A stretch of DNA of 64,000 nucleotides from NCBI RefSeq assembly GCF_016786325.1, contig NZ_JADWYU010000082.1, forward strand, positions 43,921 to 107,920, written 5' to 3'. Shown in pieces: positions 26,649-37,045 of the stretch (position 1 is its first letter; every line of letters begins with the position of its first letter). The notes under the pieces are model-generated. The model made no database searches and had not been told where the DNA came from. It saw only the letters and a list, made by a program, of their open reading frames with translations. The DNA is from Frankia nepalensis. Its GTDB lineage: Bacteria; Actinomycetota; Actinomycetes; Frankiales; Frankiaceae. A program made the translations under genes and the position numbers.

Positions 26649-27809
26649 ATGGGCGATGTGTCGGCCGTCCGTCGCCGCCGGGCCGTCACGGTCTGGCTCC
26701 TCAGCCTCGCACTCGTCACCCCCGCGGTCTCGGCTGGCTGCGGCGCGATCCTCGACGAGGACCCGTCCAGCGCCGGGGCCGGTGGCGGCCCGTCGCCGGC
26801 CGCCGCCGCCGTGGCGACCCAGACCTCCGGCCCGGACGCCTACGAGCGTTCCGGCAGGGCGGGCGATTTCCGGTTGGTGCTGCCGGGGCCGGAGACCGCC
26901 GGACCGTATCCCCTCGTCATCGCCCTCCACAGCCTCTATCACGACGGCAGCGAGACAACCGGGTGGGGGCTGGAGCAGCTCGCCCGGACGGCCGGGTTCG
27001 CCATGGTCAGCCCGGACGGCGTCGGAAAGTCCTGGAACGCCGGCACCTGCTGCGACACCGCGGTGAAAACCGGTGTCGACGACGTCGCCTGGCTGCATGC
27101 GCTGATCCAGCATCTGAAGACCAACTACCCGATCGACCCGGCGAGAGTGATCATCATTGGCCTTTCCAACGGCGGGATGATGGCCTATCGCTACGCCTGC
27201 GAGCACCCGGAGGACCTCGCCGGCATCGCCGTCGTCGCGGGCAGCCTGCAGCAGCTCGACTGCCGCCCGGACGCGCCGGTCAGCGTCGTCTCGGTGCACG
27301 GCGGCAAGGACGGGCATGTGCCGGCGGCCGGCGCCGACTGGCAGCCCACGCTCGGCACGCCGGTCACCTCGACGGCGCGCAGCCTCCTCCCGTTCCGCGA
27401 GGTCGCGCGGTGCCCGACGACGACCGGCCTGGGCGACGTGATGGGGACCGGGGCGGACGGCGCGCCGCGGCTGTCGGACACGCTCAGCGCCGGTGGCGCG
27501 GCGGTGACCCCGGTCCAGATCCGCGCCGCCCTCGCCTCGCTGGGCCTGCCGGCCCCGGCGGGCGTCCCCGCGCCGGCGACGCCCTCCGCCGGGGTCACCG
27601 CGCCCGCGCTCGTGCCGGTCGACCCGGCGACGAGCCCGGCGTACGCGATCCGTACCGAGACCACCTGCGCCACCGGCGCCCGGGTCGTCGACTACTACCT
27701 GCCGGACGCCGACCACGGCTGGCCCGGAGCGCTCGGCCCGTCCGCCTTCGCGACGGCCTCGGTGATCTGGCAGCTGCTGGGCTCCGCCCGCGCCCATCCG
27801 GCCCGGTAG
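26649..27809 (+). CDS. Secreted esterase/PHB depolymerase-like lipoprotein
   Basis: A 386-residue alpha/beta hydrolase of the LpqC/poly(3-hydroxybutyrate) depolymerase group. It has a lipobox (AVSAGCGA, Cys31), an oxyanion region PLVIALHSLYHDG, SPDGVGKSWNAGTCC, and the nucleophile elbow GLSNGGMMAY with Ser173. The catalytic His is in DADHGWPG near the C-terminus. An Ala/Pro-rich insertion (about residues 290-340) separates the last core elements. Similar enzymes release feruloyl or acetyl groups or cut short polyesters; the natural substrate is not predictable. It is monocistronic. Confidence 0.88.
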   Translation: MGDVSAVRRRRAVTVWLLSLALVTPAVSAGCGAILDEDPSSAGAGGGPSPAAAAVATQTSGPDAYERSGRAGDFRLVLPGPETAGPYPLVIALHSLYHDGSETTGWGLEQLARTAGFAMVSPDGVGKSWNAGTCCDTAVKTGVDDVAWLHALIQHLKTNYPIDPARVIIIGLSNGGMMAYRYACEHPEDLAGIAVVAGSLQQLDCRPDAPVSVVSVHGGKDGHVPAAGADWQPTLGTPVTSTARSLLPFREVARCPTTTGLGDVMGTGADGAPRLSDTLSAGGAAVTPVQIRAALASLGLPAPAGVPAPATPSAGVTAPALVPVDPATSPAYAIRTETTCATGARVVDYYLPDADHGWPGALGPSAFATASVIWQLLGSARAHPAR

Positions 27810-27963
27810 CCGAATCGGCCCGCGTCGCGCCGCGTCGCCGGCGGCCGGGCGGTCGCCGGCCGACCGGCCCACGCCGACGTCACCCACCCGGCCCGGGCGG
27901 TCCACGGCCGCCCGCCCGCCCTCGCCGCCGCCCGCGGCCCGTCAGGACCAGGGCCGGCGGCGG

Positions 27964-29661
27964 TCAGGCCGGTGGCTGGAAGGAAGCGCGCAGCGAGGCC
28001 ATCAGGGTGTCGAGCTCCGCGTCCGAGGCCGCCGGCGCCCGCGCGATCAGTACGTACACCGCGTTCGGAGTCTCGACGGTGCGCATCAGGTAGGAGACCT
28101 TCTCGCCCTGCCTGGTGTAGCTGCCGGTCAGCTCCCGCACCGTGGCGCCGGAGAACGTGTCCTTGACGTCGCCGGAGCCGGTGACCGCGAGTCCTGGCTG
28201 CCCACCGAACTCCAGCGCCTGCACCTTCGAGAGGGCGCCAGCTCCGTCGACCCCCGTGCGCCGGGCGACACCGACCATCCGCGCCCCGGACGGCTCGCCG
28301 TAGAAGATGCCCACCGAGTCCTGGCGCATCGTCCAGGTCCCCGGGTGCGACCACGTCGTCCCGGAGGCACTGTCATTGGCGGCCACCCAGTCCGAGGGGA
28401 CCGCGGGCGTCGGCGACGAGCTGGGCGGCGGTTCGGAGGGCGGCGCCGTGGGGGCCTGGGTCGTCGACGGGGTGGGGCTCGGCCCGGCCGTCGCCTCCTC
28501 GCCGCTCGGGCGGACCTTCTCCCAGACGACACCCGCGCCCACGCCGAGGCCGAGCGCGAACCCGAGCCAGACCAGCGCGATCACGAGACGGCGCAGGAAC
28601 AGCCCGAGCCCGACCTCCGGTGCCCTGGCGCCCGGTTCGTCGATGCCCGGCTCGTCCGCCCCGCCCGCCGTGCCGTCCTCCCTGCCGACGGCGGCGCGCC
28701 GGCCGGGACCGGTGGTCCCCGTGGTCCCGGTGGGCGTCGAGCGGGTGGCCGCCGTCCCGGGGGCCTTGCGGCGCGGACCGGTACCGCCGCCCCGGCTCGG
28801 GGAGAAGCCGCCCTCGTCGCCTTCGGCGGGGCCGTCCTCCTGGTGGCGCCCGGCCTCGTACCCGCCGCCGCGGCCGCCGGCCCTGGTCCGTTCCCCGGTG
28901 GCCTCGCCCGGGCGGCTGGCGAACCGGCCGGTCCCGCCGCGGGCCCGGGCCGGCGGCTCGGCGAACAGCGCGCCCGTGTCGGGCTCCGCGTCGTCCGGCT
29001 TGGGCCGGCCGGCCGCCGGCCGGCCGCCGGTGGCGCCGCCACGGCCATCCTGGCGGCCCCCGCCGCCGGGCGGGTACGGGTCGTCGTCGGGGTACGGCCG
29101 CCCAGCGGGCCGCCCGGTTCGCCGGCCTCCCGGCTCGCCGGCCTCCCGGCTCGGCGACGCCGGCCCGGCGGGAACCCCGTCGCCAGGCCGGGGGGGACGC
29201 TGTCGTCGATCCGGCGGGAACCCCGGGCCGCCCGGCCGGTGGGAACCGGAAGCGTCCCCGTCGACGTCCCGATACCCACGCCCGCGTCTGGGGTCGCTGT
29301 CTCGCCTGTGGGGCTCGTCCTGGCGCCGCGGCCCGGAGCCGTCCCAGTCGTCGGCGCGGCCGGTGTACCCGCGCTCGCCGGCGCCGCGGCCAGCGGCCGG
29401 ATGATGGCCCGACCCGGAGCCGGCCGGCCGCTCGTCGCGCCGAGCGGCGTCGAAACCGCGAGTCTCGCGGCCGGCGCGGCGGGGATCCGGCCGCGGGCGG
29501 TACCCCTCCGCGCCCCCGCGGCCGTAGTCGTCCTGGTGGTACTCATCGGGCTCGTCGGCACTGGACCTGCCGGATCGGAGCCGATCTGGCAGGGACCCCG
29601 GGCCGGACGCCGGAGGTCGACGCGGGTCGGCTGGGCCAGGCCGGCGAGCACCGTCCGTCAC
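27964..29661 (-). CDS. Large low-complexity membrane protein with conserved C-terminal domain
   Basis: A 565-residue protein. The first about 360 residues are Gly/Arg/Pro/Asp-rich and disordered. One span follows (GLFLRRLVIALVWLGFALGLGVGAGVVW), then a Pro/Ser linker and a C-terminal extracytoplasmic domain of about 140 residues (SDWVAANDSASGTTWSHPGTWTMRQDSVGIFYGEPSGARMVGVARRTG) that looks like a small lipoprotein-type or PsbP-like fold. The GTG at 29661 has GGAGG seven bases upstream; earlier in-frame codons are AT-rich and unlikely. At least three copies of the dispersed repeat fall within the disordered part. Function unknown; one-pass membrane topology is well supported. Confidence 0.75.
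   Translation of the reverse strand: MTDGARRPGPADPRRPPASGPGSLPDRLRSGRSSADEPDEYHQDDYGRGGAEGYRPRPDPRRAGRETRGFDAARRDERPAGSGSGHHPAAGRGAGERGYTGRADDWDGSGPRRQDEPHRRDSDPRRGRGYRDVDGDASGSHRPGGPGFPPDRRQRPPRPGDGVPAGPASPSREAGEPGGRRTGRPAGRPYPDDDPYPPGGGGRQDGRGGATGGRPAAGRPKPDDAEPDTGALFAEPPARARGGTGRFASRPGEATGERTRAGGRGGGYEAGRHQEDGPAEGDEGGFSPSRGGGTGPRRKAPGTAATRSTPTGTTGTTGPGRRAAVGREDGTAGGADEPGIDEPGARAPEVGLGLFLRRLVIALVWLGFALGLGVGAGVVWEKVRPSGEEATAGPSPTPSTTQAPTAPPSEPPPSSSPTPAVPSDWVAANDSASGTTWSHPGTWTMRQDSVGIFYGEPSGARMVGVARRTGVDGAGALSKVQALEFGGQPGLAVTGSGDVKDTFSGATVRELTGSYTRQGEKVSYLMRTVETPNAVYVLIARAPAASDAELDTLMASLRASFQPPA
29150..29226. repeat. Dispersed palindromic repeat inside the large membrane protein gene
   Basis: GGCCCGGCGGGAACCCCGTC near 29168 and GTCGTCGATCCGGCGGGAAC near 29202, followed by CCCGG, match the copies in znuC. 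They are translated in the disordered region. Confidence 0.75.
29566..29602. repeat. Dispersed palindromic repeat near the start of the large membrane protein gene
   Basis: CTGCCGGATCGGAGCCG followed by ATCTGGCAGGGACCCCGG forms a hairpin with CCGGATC/GATCTGG arms. It encodes part of the N-terminal Pro/Gly/Ser-rich stretch. Confidence 0.8.
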
Positions 29662-30241
29662 CAGGCTGCCTCCATCCGCATATCGTGCCAGTAATGCCTC
29701 ACACCGGTGTACCACGGCGTTGGCCGCCCATTGCGTCTGGTCTGCTAGCGAGCGGCCCACCGGTGCGAACAAGTCAAAATGGTCTCTTAGTACGGCCGAG
29801 GAGTGTCAGCCGGGTTATCCACTCGAACTTCCGGCACACCGCCAAAAGATGATCTACTGGCCCCGCCTGGCGGTGCGCTCCCCGCGATTGACCATCAGAG
29901 GCCCCGCCCTAGTCGGGCAGTGGGGCAACCGCTCTTCCCGTTGACTAAGCGGCGACGCCGCCACGGAAGGCCATCCTCCGACCACGCGGCCGCGGCATAT
30001 CAGTCACGTAGCGGCGTCAGGGCAGCCATCCGGCCCCACTTCGGTGCCCCTCCGGATTCGCCCGATTCGGGCCGCTCAATCCCGACTTCTGGACCTTCGT
30101 CTACCGTGGCCGGGCGGGTGGTCGCCTCTCCCTCGGTGCCCTGGGCGCCGGGCGGAACGGGGCGCCGTCCGGGCGGACGGTCACCGCGAGCCGCGCGAGC
30201 GGAGCGACCGGCGACCGAAGGACTCGACCCCAGGGGGACCG
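29662..30241. other. Divergent intergenic region before mscL
   Basis: About 580 bp between divergent genes, with lower GC content at 29680-29870, where promoters for the large membrane protein are likely. GGGGGACC at 30231 serves mscL. Frames here are shadows. Confidence 0.5.
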
Positions 30242-30676
30242 ATGCGAGAGATCCTGAAAGGCTTCAAGACTTTCCTGCTCCGCGGCAACATCATCGACCT
30301 AGCGGTCGCCGTGGTCATCGGCACCGCGTTCACGGCGGTGGTCACGTCGCTGGTGAAGAACATCTTCACGCCGCTCATTGCGGCGATTGCCGGCCAACCG
30401 GACTTCTCGGAGCTTGATTTCCGTATCAATGGAAGTGTCTTCACATACGGCGAATTCATCAACAGCCTGATCGCGTTCCTGATCGTCGCCGCGGTCATCT
30501 ACTTCATCGTCGTGATGCCGCTCGCGAAGCTGAACGAGCGGCGCCAGCGCGGCCAGGTGTCGGTGGAGGAGGACCCGGTTCTTTCTGAGGAGGCCCGGCT
30601 GCTCACCGAGATCCGCGACCTGCTGGCCACCCGGGAGCCGGAGGCCGGGTTCGGCCAGCCGCCGACCAAGTACTGA
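30242..30676 (+). CDS. mscL: Large-conductance mechanosensitive channel
   Basis: A 144-residue MscL, the homopentameric emergency valve that opens on hypo-osmotic shock. REILKGFKTFLLRGNIIDLAVAVVIGTAFTAVVTSLV contains the amphipathic N-terminal helix and first span; GEFINSLIAFLIVAAVIYFIVVMPLAKL is the second span, and EEARLLTEIRDLLATR is the cytoplasmic C-terminal bundle. Length is standard for actinobacteria. The codon use is slightly more AT-rich than neighbours. It is monocistronic and followed by a long hairpin. Confidence 0.97.
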   Translation: MREILKGFKTFLLRGNIIDLAVAVVIGTAFTAVVTSLVKNIFTPLIAAIAGQPDFSELDFRINGSVFTYGEFINSLIAFLIVAAVIYFIVVMPLAKLNERRQRGQVSVEEDPVLSEEARLLTEIRDLLATREPEAGFGQPPTKY

Positions 30677-30818
30677 CGGCGCCCGGTTCGGACGGCGCCA
30701 GGTTCGGACGGCGGTTCCCACGGCTCGCGGCCGGCCCGAGGGACCTGGACGTCGGCGCGAGCGAAGATCCATGGGGCTCGCCCGCCTCCGGCCTCTTCCG
30801 GGCCGCGACCCGACTTGA

Positions 30819-30866
30819 CCACGGCCGCGCACGATCGACTCCCATGGTCGTCGATCGTGCGCGGCC
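30819..30866 (+). terminator. 19-bp perfect stem after mscL
   Basis: Arms 30819-30837 (beginning ACGGCCGCGCACG) and 30848-30866 pair perfectly over 19 bp with a 10-base loop. It lies 142 bp past the mscL stop and may be its terminator or a mobile palindromic repeat. Confidence 0.65.
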
Positions 30867-30900
30867 GTCGCGGCCTCTCGCCGCTGCTCGCCGCCACATC

Positions 30901-30977
30901 GGTGGCCGACGACTTCGGTGGCCGACGACTTCGGTGGCCGACGACTTCGGTGGCCGACGACTTCGGGGGCCGACGAC
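30901..30977. repeat. 16-bp tandem repeat, four full copies and a partial
   Basis: GGTGGCCGACGACTTC occurs four times exactly (30901-30964) and then as a partial fifth copy with one change. It lies in the 560-bp gap between mscL and the protease gene, immediately downstream of the long hairpin. Perfect identity suggests recent expansion. Confidence 0.95.
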
Positions 30978-31236
30978 GTGCCTCGGCCCCGGCGGCTCGG
31001 TGTCCCGACCAAGCCGACCTCGCGCCGCGGCGGCACTCTCATGGGCCAACTCGGTAAGATGACGGGCGATACTCGCTACTTGCTGTCGCGACCACCGCGT
31101 GACCTCTGGGGACGACCCAGGACCCTCGATCCAGAGACGGACCTGTCGGATAGCGGATACCCTGGCCAAGCCCGCTTAGCGGAAACGTTGGTCGGACTTC
31201 AGGAATCGCTCAGGGTCCGACGGGAAAGTGCATCTC

Positions 31237-32895
31237 ATGACAACGCGTCCCACCTTCGATACCACCGCGGTCAGTGGCAGCGACGCGGACGGCCGGCCGA
31301 TCGGTGCCCGGGAGGGATCCGACGCCGCGTCTGGGTTTCGTTCGCCCTGGGCCCCGCCCCTCACGGGCTCGTCGCCGGAGACCGCGGGGCCAGGCGCGGC
31401 CCCGTTCGGCCCGCCGCCGGCCGGTCAGATCCCACCCGGCGGGTTCCCGGGCGGTCTTCCCGCCGGGCCGGCGACCGGCGCCCTGCCGGTGAGCGTTTCG
31501 CCCGGTGGGGAGAACCCGCCGCCTGGGCAGAACCCGCCGCCACCCGGGCAGAGCCCTCTGCCGCCCGGGCAGAACCCACCGACCGGCCCCCGGCCCGGTT
31601 CGCCGTGGGGCCCGCCGCCGTCGGCGCCCTGGCCGGGCGGGTCGGGTGGGTCGGGCCAGGGGCCTGGCCAGTCGTGGACGGCGCCTGGCTATCCACCACC
31701 GGCTGGCGCGTTCGGTACCGGTGGCGGCCCCGGCGGCCCTGGTGGCCCGTCGACGGACTCCGCGCGCCCCGGACCGGCCCGCGGCCGGCGGCGCCTCGTC
31801 GCGGCCGCGGTGGCGCTGGCGTTGGTCAGCGGCGGCATCGGCGGTGGGGTCGGTGCTCTGGTCGCGAGCCAGGACGACTCCGGCGGGGTCACCAGCACCG
31901 ACGCCGGCCTGAACCGGGACGCGAACGGCGCCCCGGTCGCGCCCGCCGCCAACGGGACGGTCAGCAAGGCGGCGCAGGTGATCCTGCCGAGCGTCGTGAC
32001 GATCTCGGAGGTCTCGCGCACCGAGGCGGGCACCGGCTCCGGCGTGATCATTCGGCAGGACGGCTACATCCTGACCAACAACCACGTGGTCTCGGGCGCG
32101 TCGAACGGCGGCTCGCTCACGGTGACGCTGCAGTCCGGTGAGCGTCTCGACGCCACGGTCTGGGGCACCGACCCGAGCTCGGACCTCGCGGTCATCAAGA
32201 TTGACAAGACCGGCCTGCCGGCGGCGACCTTCGGTGACTCGGACGCGCTGCAGATCGGCGAGCTGGTGGTCGCCGTGGGCAGCCCTCTCGGCCTGAACGG
32301 GACCGTCACGTCCGGCATCGTCAGCGCCGTGCACCGCCCGGTGCGCACCGGCGACAGCACCGTGCAGGACCAGAACGCGGTCCTCGACGCGATCCAGACC
32401 GACACCGCCATCAACCCCGGTAACTCGGGCGGTCCGCTGGTGAACAGCGACGGCCAGATCGTCGGCATCAACAGCGCGATCGCCACCGTCGGCGGCAGCA
32501 GCGGCCCGTTCGGTCAGGAGCAGCAGTCCGGCAACATCGGTGTCGGCTTCGCGATCGCCAGCAACTACGCGCAGAAGATCGCCGAACAGTTGATCACCAG
32601 CCGGCGCGCCGCCCACCCGTACCTCGGAGTCAGCGCGGCGGACGTGAGCAGCGACCCGACGGGCGCCAGCGGCGAAGGGGCGAAGATCGTCAAGCTGGTC
32701 GGCGGCGGCCCGGCCGAGCAGGCCGGGCTCGTGGTCGGCGACGTGATCACGAAGGTCGACGATCGGGTCGTGGCGGACACCGACGCGCTGATCGCGGCGG
32801 TGCGCGCGCATGACATCGGCGCGACGGTCGCCGTCACCTACACCCGCGACGGGCAGACCCAGACCGCTCAGGTCAAGCTCGCCCAGCAGCCCTAA
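31237..32895 (+). CDS. HtrA/DegP-like membrane-anchored serine protease with PDZ domain
   Basis: A 552-residue envelope protease. Residues 1-185 are a Pro/Gly-rich cytoplasmic region, about 186-210 the single span (RRRLVAAAVALALVSGGIGGGVGALVA), about 245-440 the trypsin-like domain, and about 450-552 a PDZ domain (HPYLGVSAADV...VGGGPAEQAGLVVGDVITKVDD). The triad is complete: His in LTNNHVVSG, Asp in DPSSDLAVIK, Ser in NPGNSGGPLV. It resembles mycobacterial HtrA/PepD proteins, which clear misfolded envelope proteins. ATG at 31237 is favoured by GGGAAAG; a GTG at 31228 is possible. It is monocistronic. Confidence 0.93.
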   Translation: MTTRPTFDTTAVSGSDADGRPIGAREGSDAASGFRSPWAPPLTGSSPETAGPGAAPFGPPPAGQIPPGGFPGGLPAGPATGALPVSVSPGGENPPPGQNPPPPGQSPLPPGQNPPTGPRPGSPWGPPPSAPWPGGSGGSGQGPGQSWTAPGYPPPAGAFGTGGGPGGPGGPSTDSARPGPARGRRRLVAAAVALALVSGGIGGGVGALVASQDDSGGVTSTDAGLNRDANGAPVAPAANGTVSKAAQVILPSVVTISEVSRTEAGTGSGVIIRQDGYILTNNHVVSGASNGGSLTVTLQSGERLDATVWGTDPSSDLAVIKIDKTGLPAATFGDSDALQIGELVVAVGSPLGLNGTVTSGIVSAVHRPVRTGDSTVQDQNAVLDAIQTDTAINPGNSGGPLVNSDGQIVGINSAIATVGGSSGPFGQEQQSGNIGVGFAIASNYAQKIAEQLITSRRAAHPYLGVSAADVSSDPTGASGEGAKIVKLVGGGPAEQAGLVVGDVITKVDDRVVADTDALIAAVRAHDIGATVAVTYTRDGQTQTAQVKLAQQP

Positions 32896-33525
32896 GGCCC
32901 TTTCGGGATCTTGCCGGGGCCGCTGGACCGCCGCTTCGCGCACACATCTGACGATCGCCAGCCCGTGGAGACGCGGCAGCTTCCTTGATCGTCGGATGTG
33001 CGCGCGATTCGGCGGTTTCTGCCGTTTTGTCCCTGAACATCGCGCAGATCTGGTGATCTACCGGGGAGCGCGGGCAGGGCGGGTACAAGATCGCCGGTTG
33101 TGCGCGCGGATCGGCGGTCCAGGGCCCGCTCGTTCGCGCCCCGTTCACCGGACCGCCGTCAGCCCCGGCTCTCCTCCGGTGGCGAGGCCGCCAGGGTCGT
33201 CCTGACGCCGTGCCGCCGGCCGGGCCCGGGCGGGCGCGGTCCCGCCCGCCGGGCGGGCGGGAGACGTGAACGGCCGTGAATGTTAAAAATCGCGGGAACC
33301 CGATTCGATTTATCCCACGGGACGCCCTACACCTCAACGGAAATACTTTGTCAGGGCGCGGCGGGCTCCCTTGTGGCGCCGATTTGGCGCATGCGCCCCG
33401 TATCTGGGCGGGCCGGGAGGGCGAGCGGCGGCCCGGCGCGACGTCGCCCGTCGCGCATCTGACGGGTCGCAAACGCCCGGCTTCTTCCCAAACTGGCTGT
33501 ACGCCCGGTACCAAGGGATGAGAGC
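32896..33525. other. Intergenic region with hairpin and direct repeats
   Basis: An imperfect 20-bp inverted repeat (32937-32956 with 32987-33006, two mismatches) follows the protease gene and could end transcription. Its second arm, GATCGTCGGATGTGCGCGCG, recurs with two changes at 33089-33108, each followed by a CGGCGGT stretch. From 33285 to 33350 the DNA is unusually AT-rich for this genome and may contain a promoter for the sigma-like gene. Confidence 0.6.
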
Positions 33526-33660
33526 ATGGTTGTCCTAGGAGGACGTCGCTGTTCGAGGCGCGTGGCATGTACCACCATCGTCGTCAAGCGCGACGAGCTG
33601 TCCAACCCGCGACACGGCGATCTTTGCAAGCTTCACGCCCCAGGAACGCCAGGCTCCTAA
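33526..33660 (+). CDS. Possible small Cys-containing protein, 44 residues
   Basis: An ATG with AAGGGATG about nine bases upstream opens a frame of 44 residues ending at TAA 33660: VVLGGRRCSRRVACTTIVV then KRDELSNPRHGDLCKLHAPG. It has three Cys and no obvious signal. It ends 40 bp before the sigma-like gene. The composition is less GC-biased than the neighbourhood. It may be spurious; the evidence is only position and a fair ribosome binding site. Confidence 0.2.
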   Translation: MVVLGGRRCSRRVACTTIVVKRDELSNPRHGDLCKLHAPGTPGS

Positions 33661-33700
33661 TATTGGTGTGTCTCAGAGAACGACAGGAGCGGCGGGCGAT

Positions 33701-35464
33701 ATGGACGGCGACGCGGACCTGGTGGCACGAGTTCGCCGCGGCGACCGTCAGGCGTTCGACGATCTTTATGATCGGTACGCGGACGACGTCTTCTCGATGT
33801 GTCTCGTGGTGCTCGGTGACCCGACCGTTGCCCGGGCCGCGGCCGGAACGGCGTTCGCCCTCGTCGCCCGCACCAGGATGAACCCGCTGTCCGAGCCGTC
33901 CCGGCTGCGGTCCTGGCTGCTCGAGCTCGCCCGCGGCAGCGCGTTGGCCTGGTCCGGATCGCCCCAGGCCCGTAGCGCGCCCGTCCCGCACGGCATCAGC
34001 GCCGAGGAGATGATCGACGGCGCGGTCGTGCCCGCCCCCGCCAGCCTGCGCGTGGGCCTCGCTCGCACCTTCGACCGGGCCGCCAGCGCCGCCGCGCACG
34101 AGCGAGCCGCGCAGGAGCGCCTCGCGCGGTCGGGCTTCGCCCCGACGCCGGACGAGACCCCGTTCCGGACCACCGGCGCCGACGTCGCGATGGCCGGTGC
34201 CGCCGCGTTCGCCCAGCTGGACGCCGAGACCGACCCCGGCACCCACGCCGATCCCGCCGGTGAGGCCGGCCGGCGCGACCTCGCGGGCGCGGTCGGCCTT
34301 GGTGCCCTGGCCGCCTCCGGCCTCGAGGGCTCCGCCGCGACGACGGTCGCCGCCGGTTCGGCCGCGGGTGCCGGTGGCGCGGCTTCGCAGGCCGCGGCCG
34401 CGCACGCCCAGGCCAGCCAGGCGGGCCAGGCGGCGCGCGCGGCGGCCGATCACATGACCAAGAGCGCGCACGCCGGCGGGTCGCCTGCCGACGCGGGCCA
34501 GGCGGCGCGCGCCGCGGCGGACCACGCGACCAGGAGCGCCAGCGAGCAGGCCAGCCACGTGGCCTCCGAGGGCTTCGGCGGGGCCGGTCAGGGCGCCGGG
34601 CAGAGCCAGGCCGCGCGCGCCGCCGAGCAGGCGCGGCTGGACCAGTGGGGGCAGAGCGCCGAGGACGCGGGGGACGCCTTCGTCGACCCGCCGACGGTCG
34701 ACGTCGAGATCCCCGAGCCCGACCCGTCGAACGTCGTGCCGCTCACCGAGCACCGTCGGTTCCAGGAGTGGTACTACGCGGATGGCCAGGGGGCGCCGCT
34801 GGTGCCGGTCGACGGCGCCGACGGGCTGGCGCTGCGCGCCGGCCGGCCGGACTGGCGCGCCCGCCCGGCGATCGCCGTCGCCGCGTCGCTGGTCGTCGCG
34901 GTCGCCGGGATCACCGCCGCCCTGAACTGGCCGGCGGAGTCGGCGACGCTGTCCGAGTTCCCGGACACGGTGATCGCCGCGCCGTCGCTGCAGGTCCGGG
35001 GCGAGCAGAGCGACCAGCCGACGACGACCATCGCCCCGCCGGCGCCGAGTGTCGCCCCGATCGTCGAGGCCACGACCGAGCGGCCGGGCAAGCCGCAGCC
35101 GGTCAGGGACAACCGCCCCGTCGCCCGGACGACGCCGCCGGCCACCCAGCCGTCGACCGTGCCCGCGCCGCCCACGACGCCCCAGGCGCCGCCGACGACG
35201 ACCCGGCCGCCGACGACGGCGCCGCCGACGACGACCGCGCCGCCGACGACGACCGCCCCGCCGACGACGACCGCCCCGCCGACCACCACGAGGCCGCCTA
35301 CCACCACGAGGCCGCCCGATGGTGGCGGCCCGACCACGCAGCCGCCCACGTCGACGTCCCGGCCACCGACCGATGATCCGAGCACCCCGCCGCCCGCCAC
35401 GCAGGACCCCGGGCCGGAGACGCGCGAGGATCCGCCCTCCGAAGAGCCGCCGGTCATTCTGTGA
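33701..35464 (+). CDS. Sigma-factor-like protein fused to a membrane-anchored Pro/Thr tail
   Basis: A 587-residue protein of unusual build. Residues 1-85 match region 2 of ECF sigma factors (ADLVARVRRGDRQAFDDLYDRYADDVFSMCLVVLGDPTVARAAAGTAFALVART). No sigma region 4 helix-turn-helix follows. Instead there is an Ala/Gln-rich coiled or disordered stretch with a duplicated GQAARAAADH segment (about 165-310), one membrane span (about 385-410, RPAIAVAASLVVAVAGITAAL), and an extracytoplasmic PPTTT-repeat tail. It may act as a membrane-tethered sigma-binding or sensory protein rather than a true sigma factor. AGGAG precedes ATG 33701; a GTG at 33668 is also in frame. Confidence 0.75.
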   Translation: MDGDADLVARVRRGDRQAFDDLYDRYADDVFSMCLVVLGDPTVARAAAGTAFALVARTRMNPLSEPSRLRSWLLELARGSALAWSGSPQARSAPVPHGISAEEMIDGAVVPAPASLRVGLARTFDRAASAAAHERAAQERLARSGFAPTPDETPFRTTGADVAMAGAAAFAQLDAETDPGTHADPAGEAGRRDLAGAVGLGALAASGLEGSAATTVAAGSAAGAGGAASQAAAAHAQASQAGQAARAAADHMTKSAHAGGSPADAGQAARAAADHATRSASEQASHVASEGFGGAGQGAGQSQAARAAEQARLDQWGQSAEDAGDAFVDPPTVDVEIPEPDPSNVVPLTEHRRFQEWYYADGQGAPLVPVDGADGLALRAGRPDWRARPAIAVAASLVVAVAGITAALNWPAESATLSEFPDTVIAAPSLQVRGEQSDQPTTTIAPPAPSVAPIVEATTERPGKPQPVRDNRPVARTTPPATQPSTVPAPPTTPQAPPTTTRPPTTAPPTTTAPPTTTAPPTTTAPPTTTRPPTTTRPPDGGGPTTQPPTSTSRPPTDDPSTPPPATQDPGPETREDPPSEEPPVIL

Positions 35465-35571
35465 CCCGTGGGCCGCGGGCCGGGCGCCCTCGCGGCGGGC
35501 GGAGGCGTAGCCCGGGCTCGGGCGTGAGCGGACGTCAGCGCGCGGCCAGCGACAGCTGACTGCCCAGAACA

Positions 35572-35625
35572 GCCGGATGGCCGGTCTGAAACCCTTCGCG
35601 AAGGGTTTCAGACCGGCCATCCGGC
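35572..35625. terminator. Perfect 54-bp palindrome between convergent genes
   Basis: Each base from 35572 to 35598 pairs with 35599 to 35625 without mismatch or loop; the arm starts GCCGGATGGCCGGTCTG and the centre is TTCGCGAA. It lies between the sigma-like gene and gltA, which converge, and would form a 25-bp stem in either transcript. Confidence 0.85.
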
Positions 35626-35677
35626 GTCGTGCCACCAACCGGCCCAGCCGCCGAGGGCGCTGGGCCGGGGGGTGGGT

Positions 35678-37045
<1,368 letters not shown>

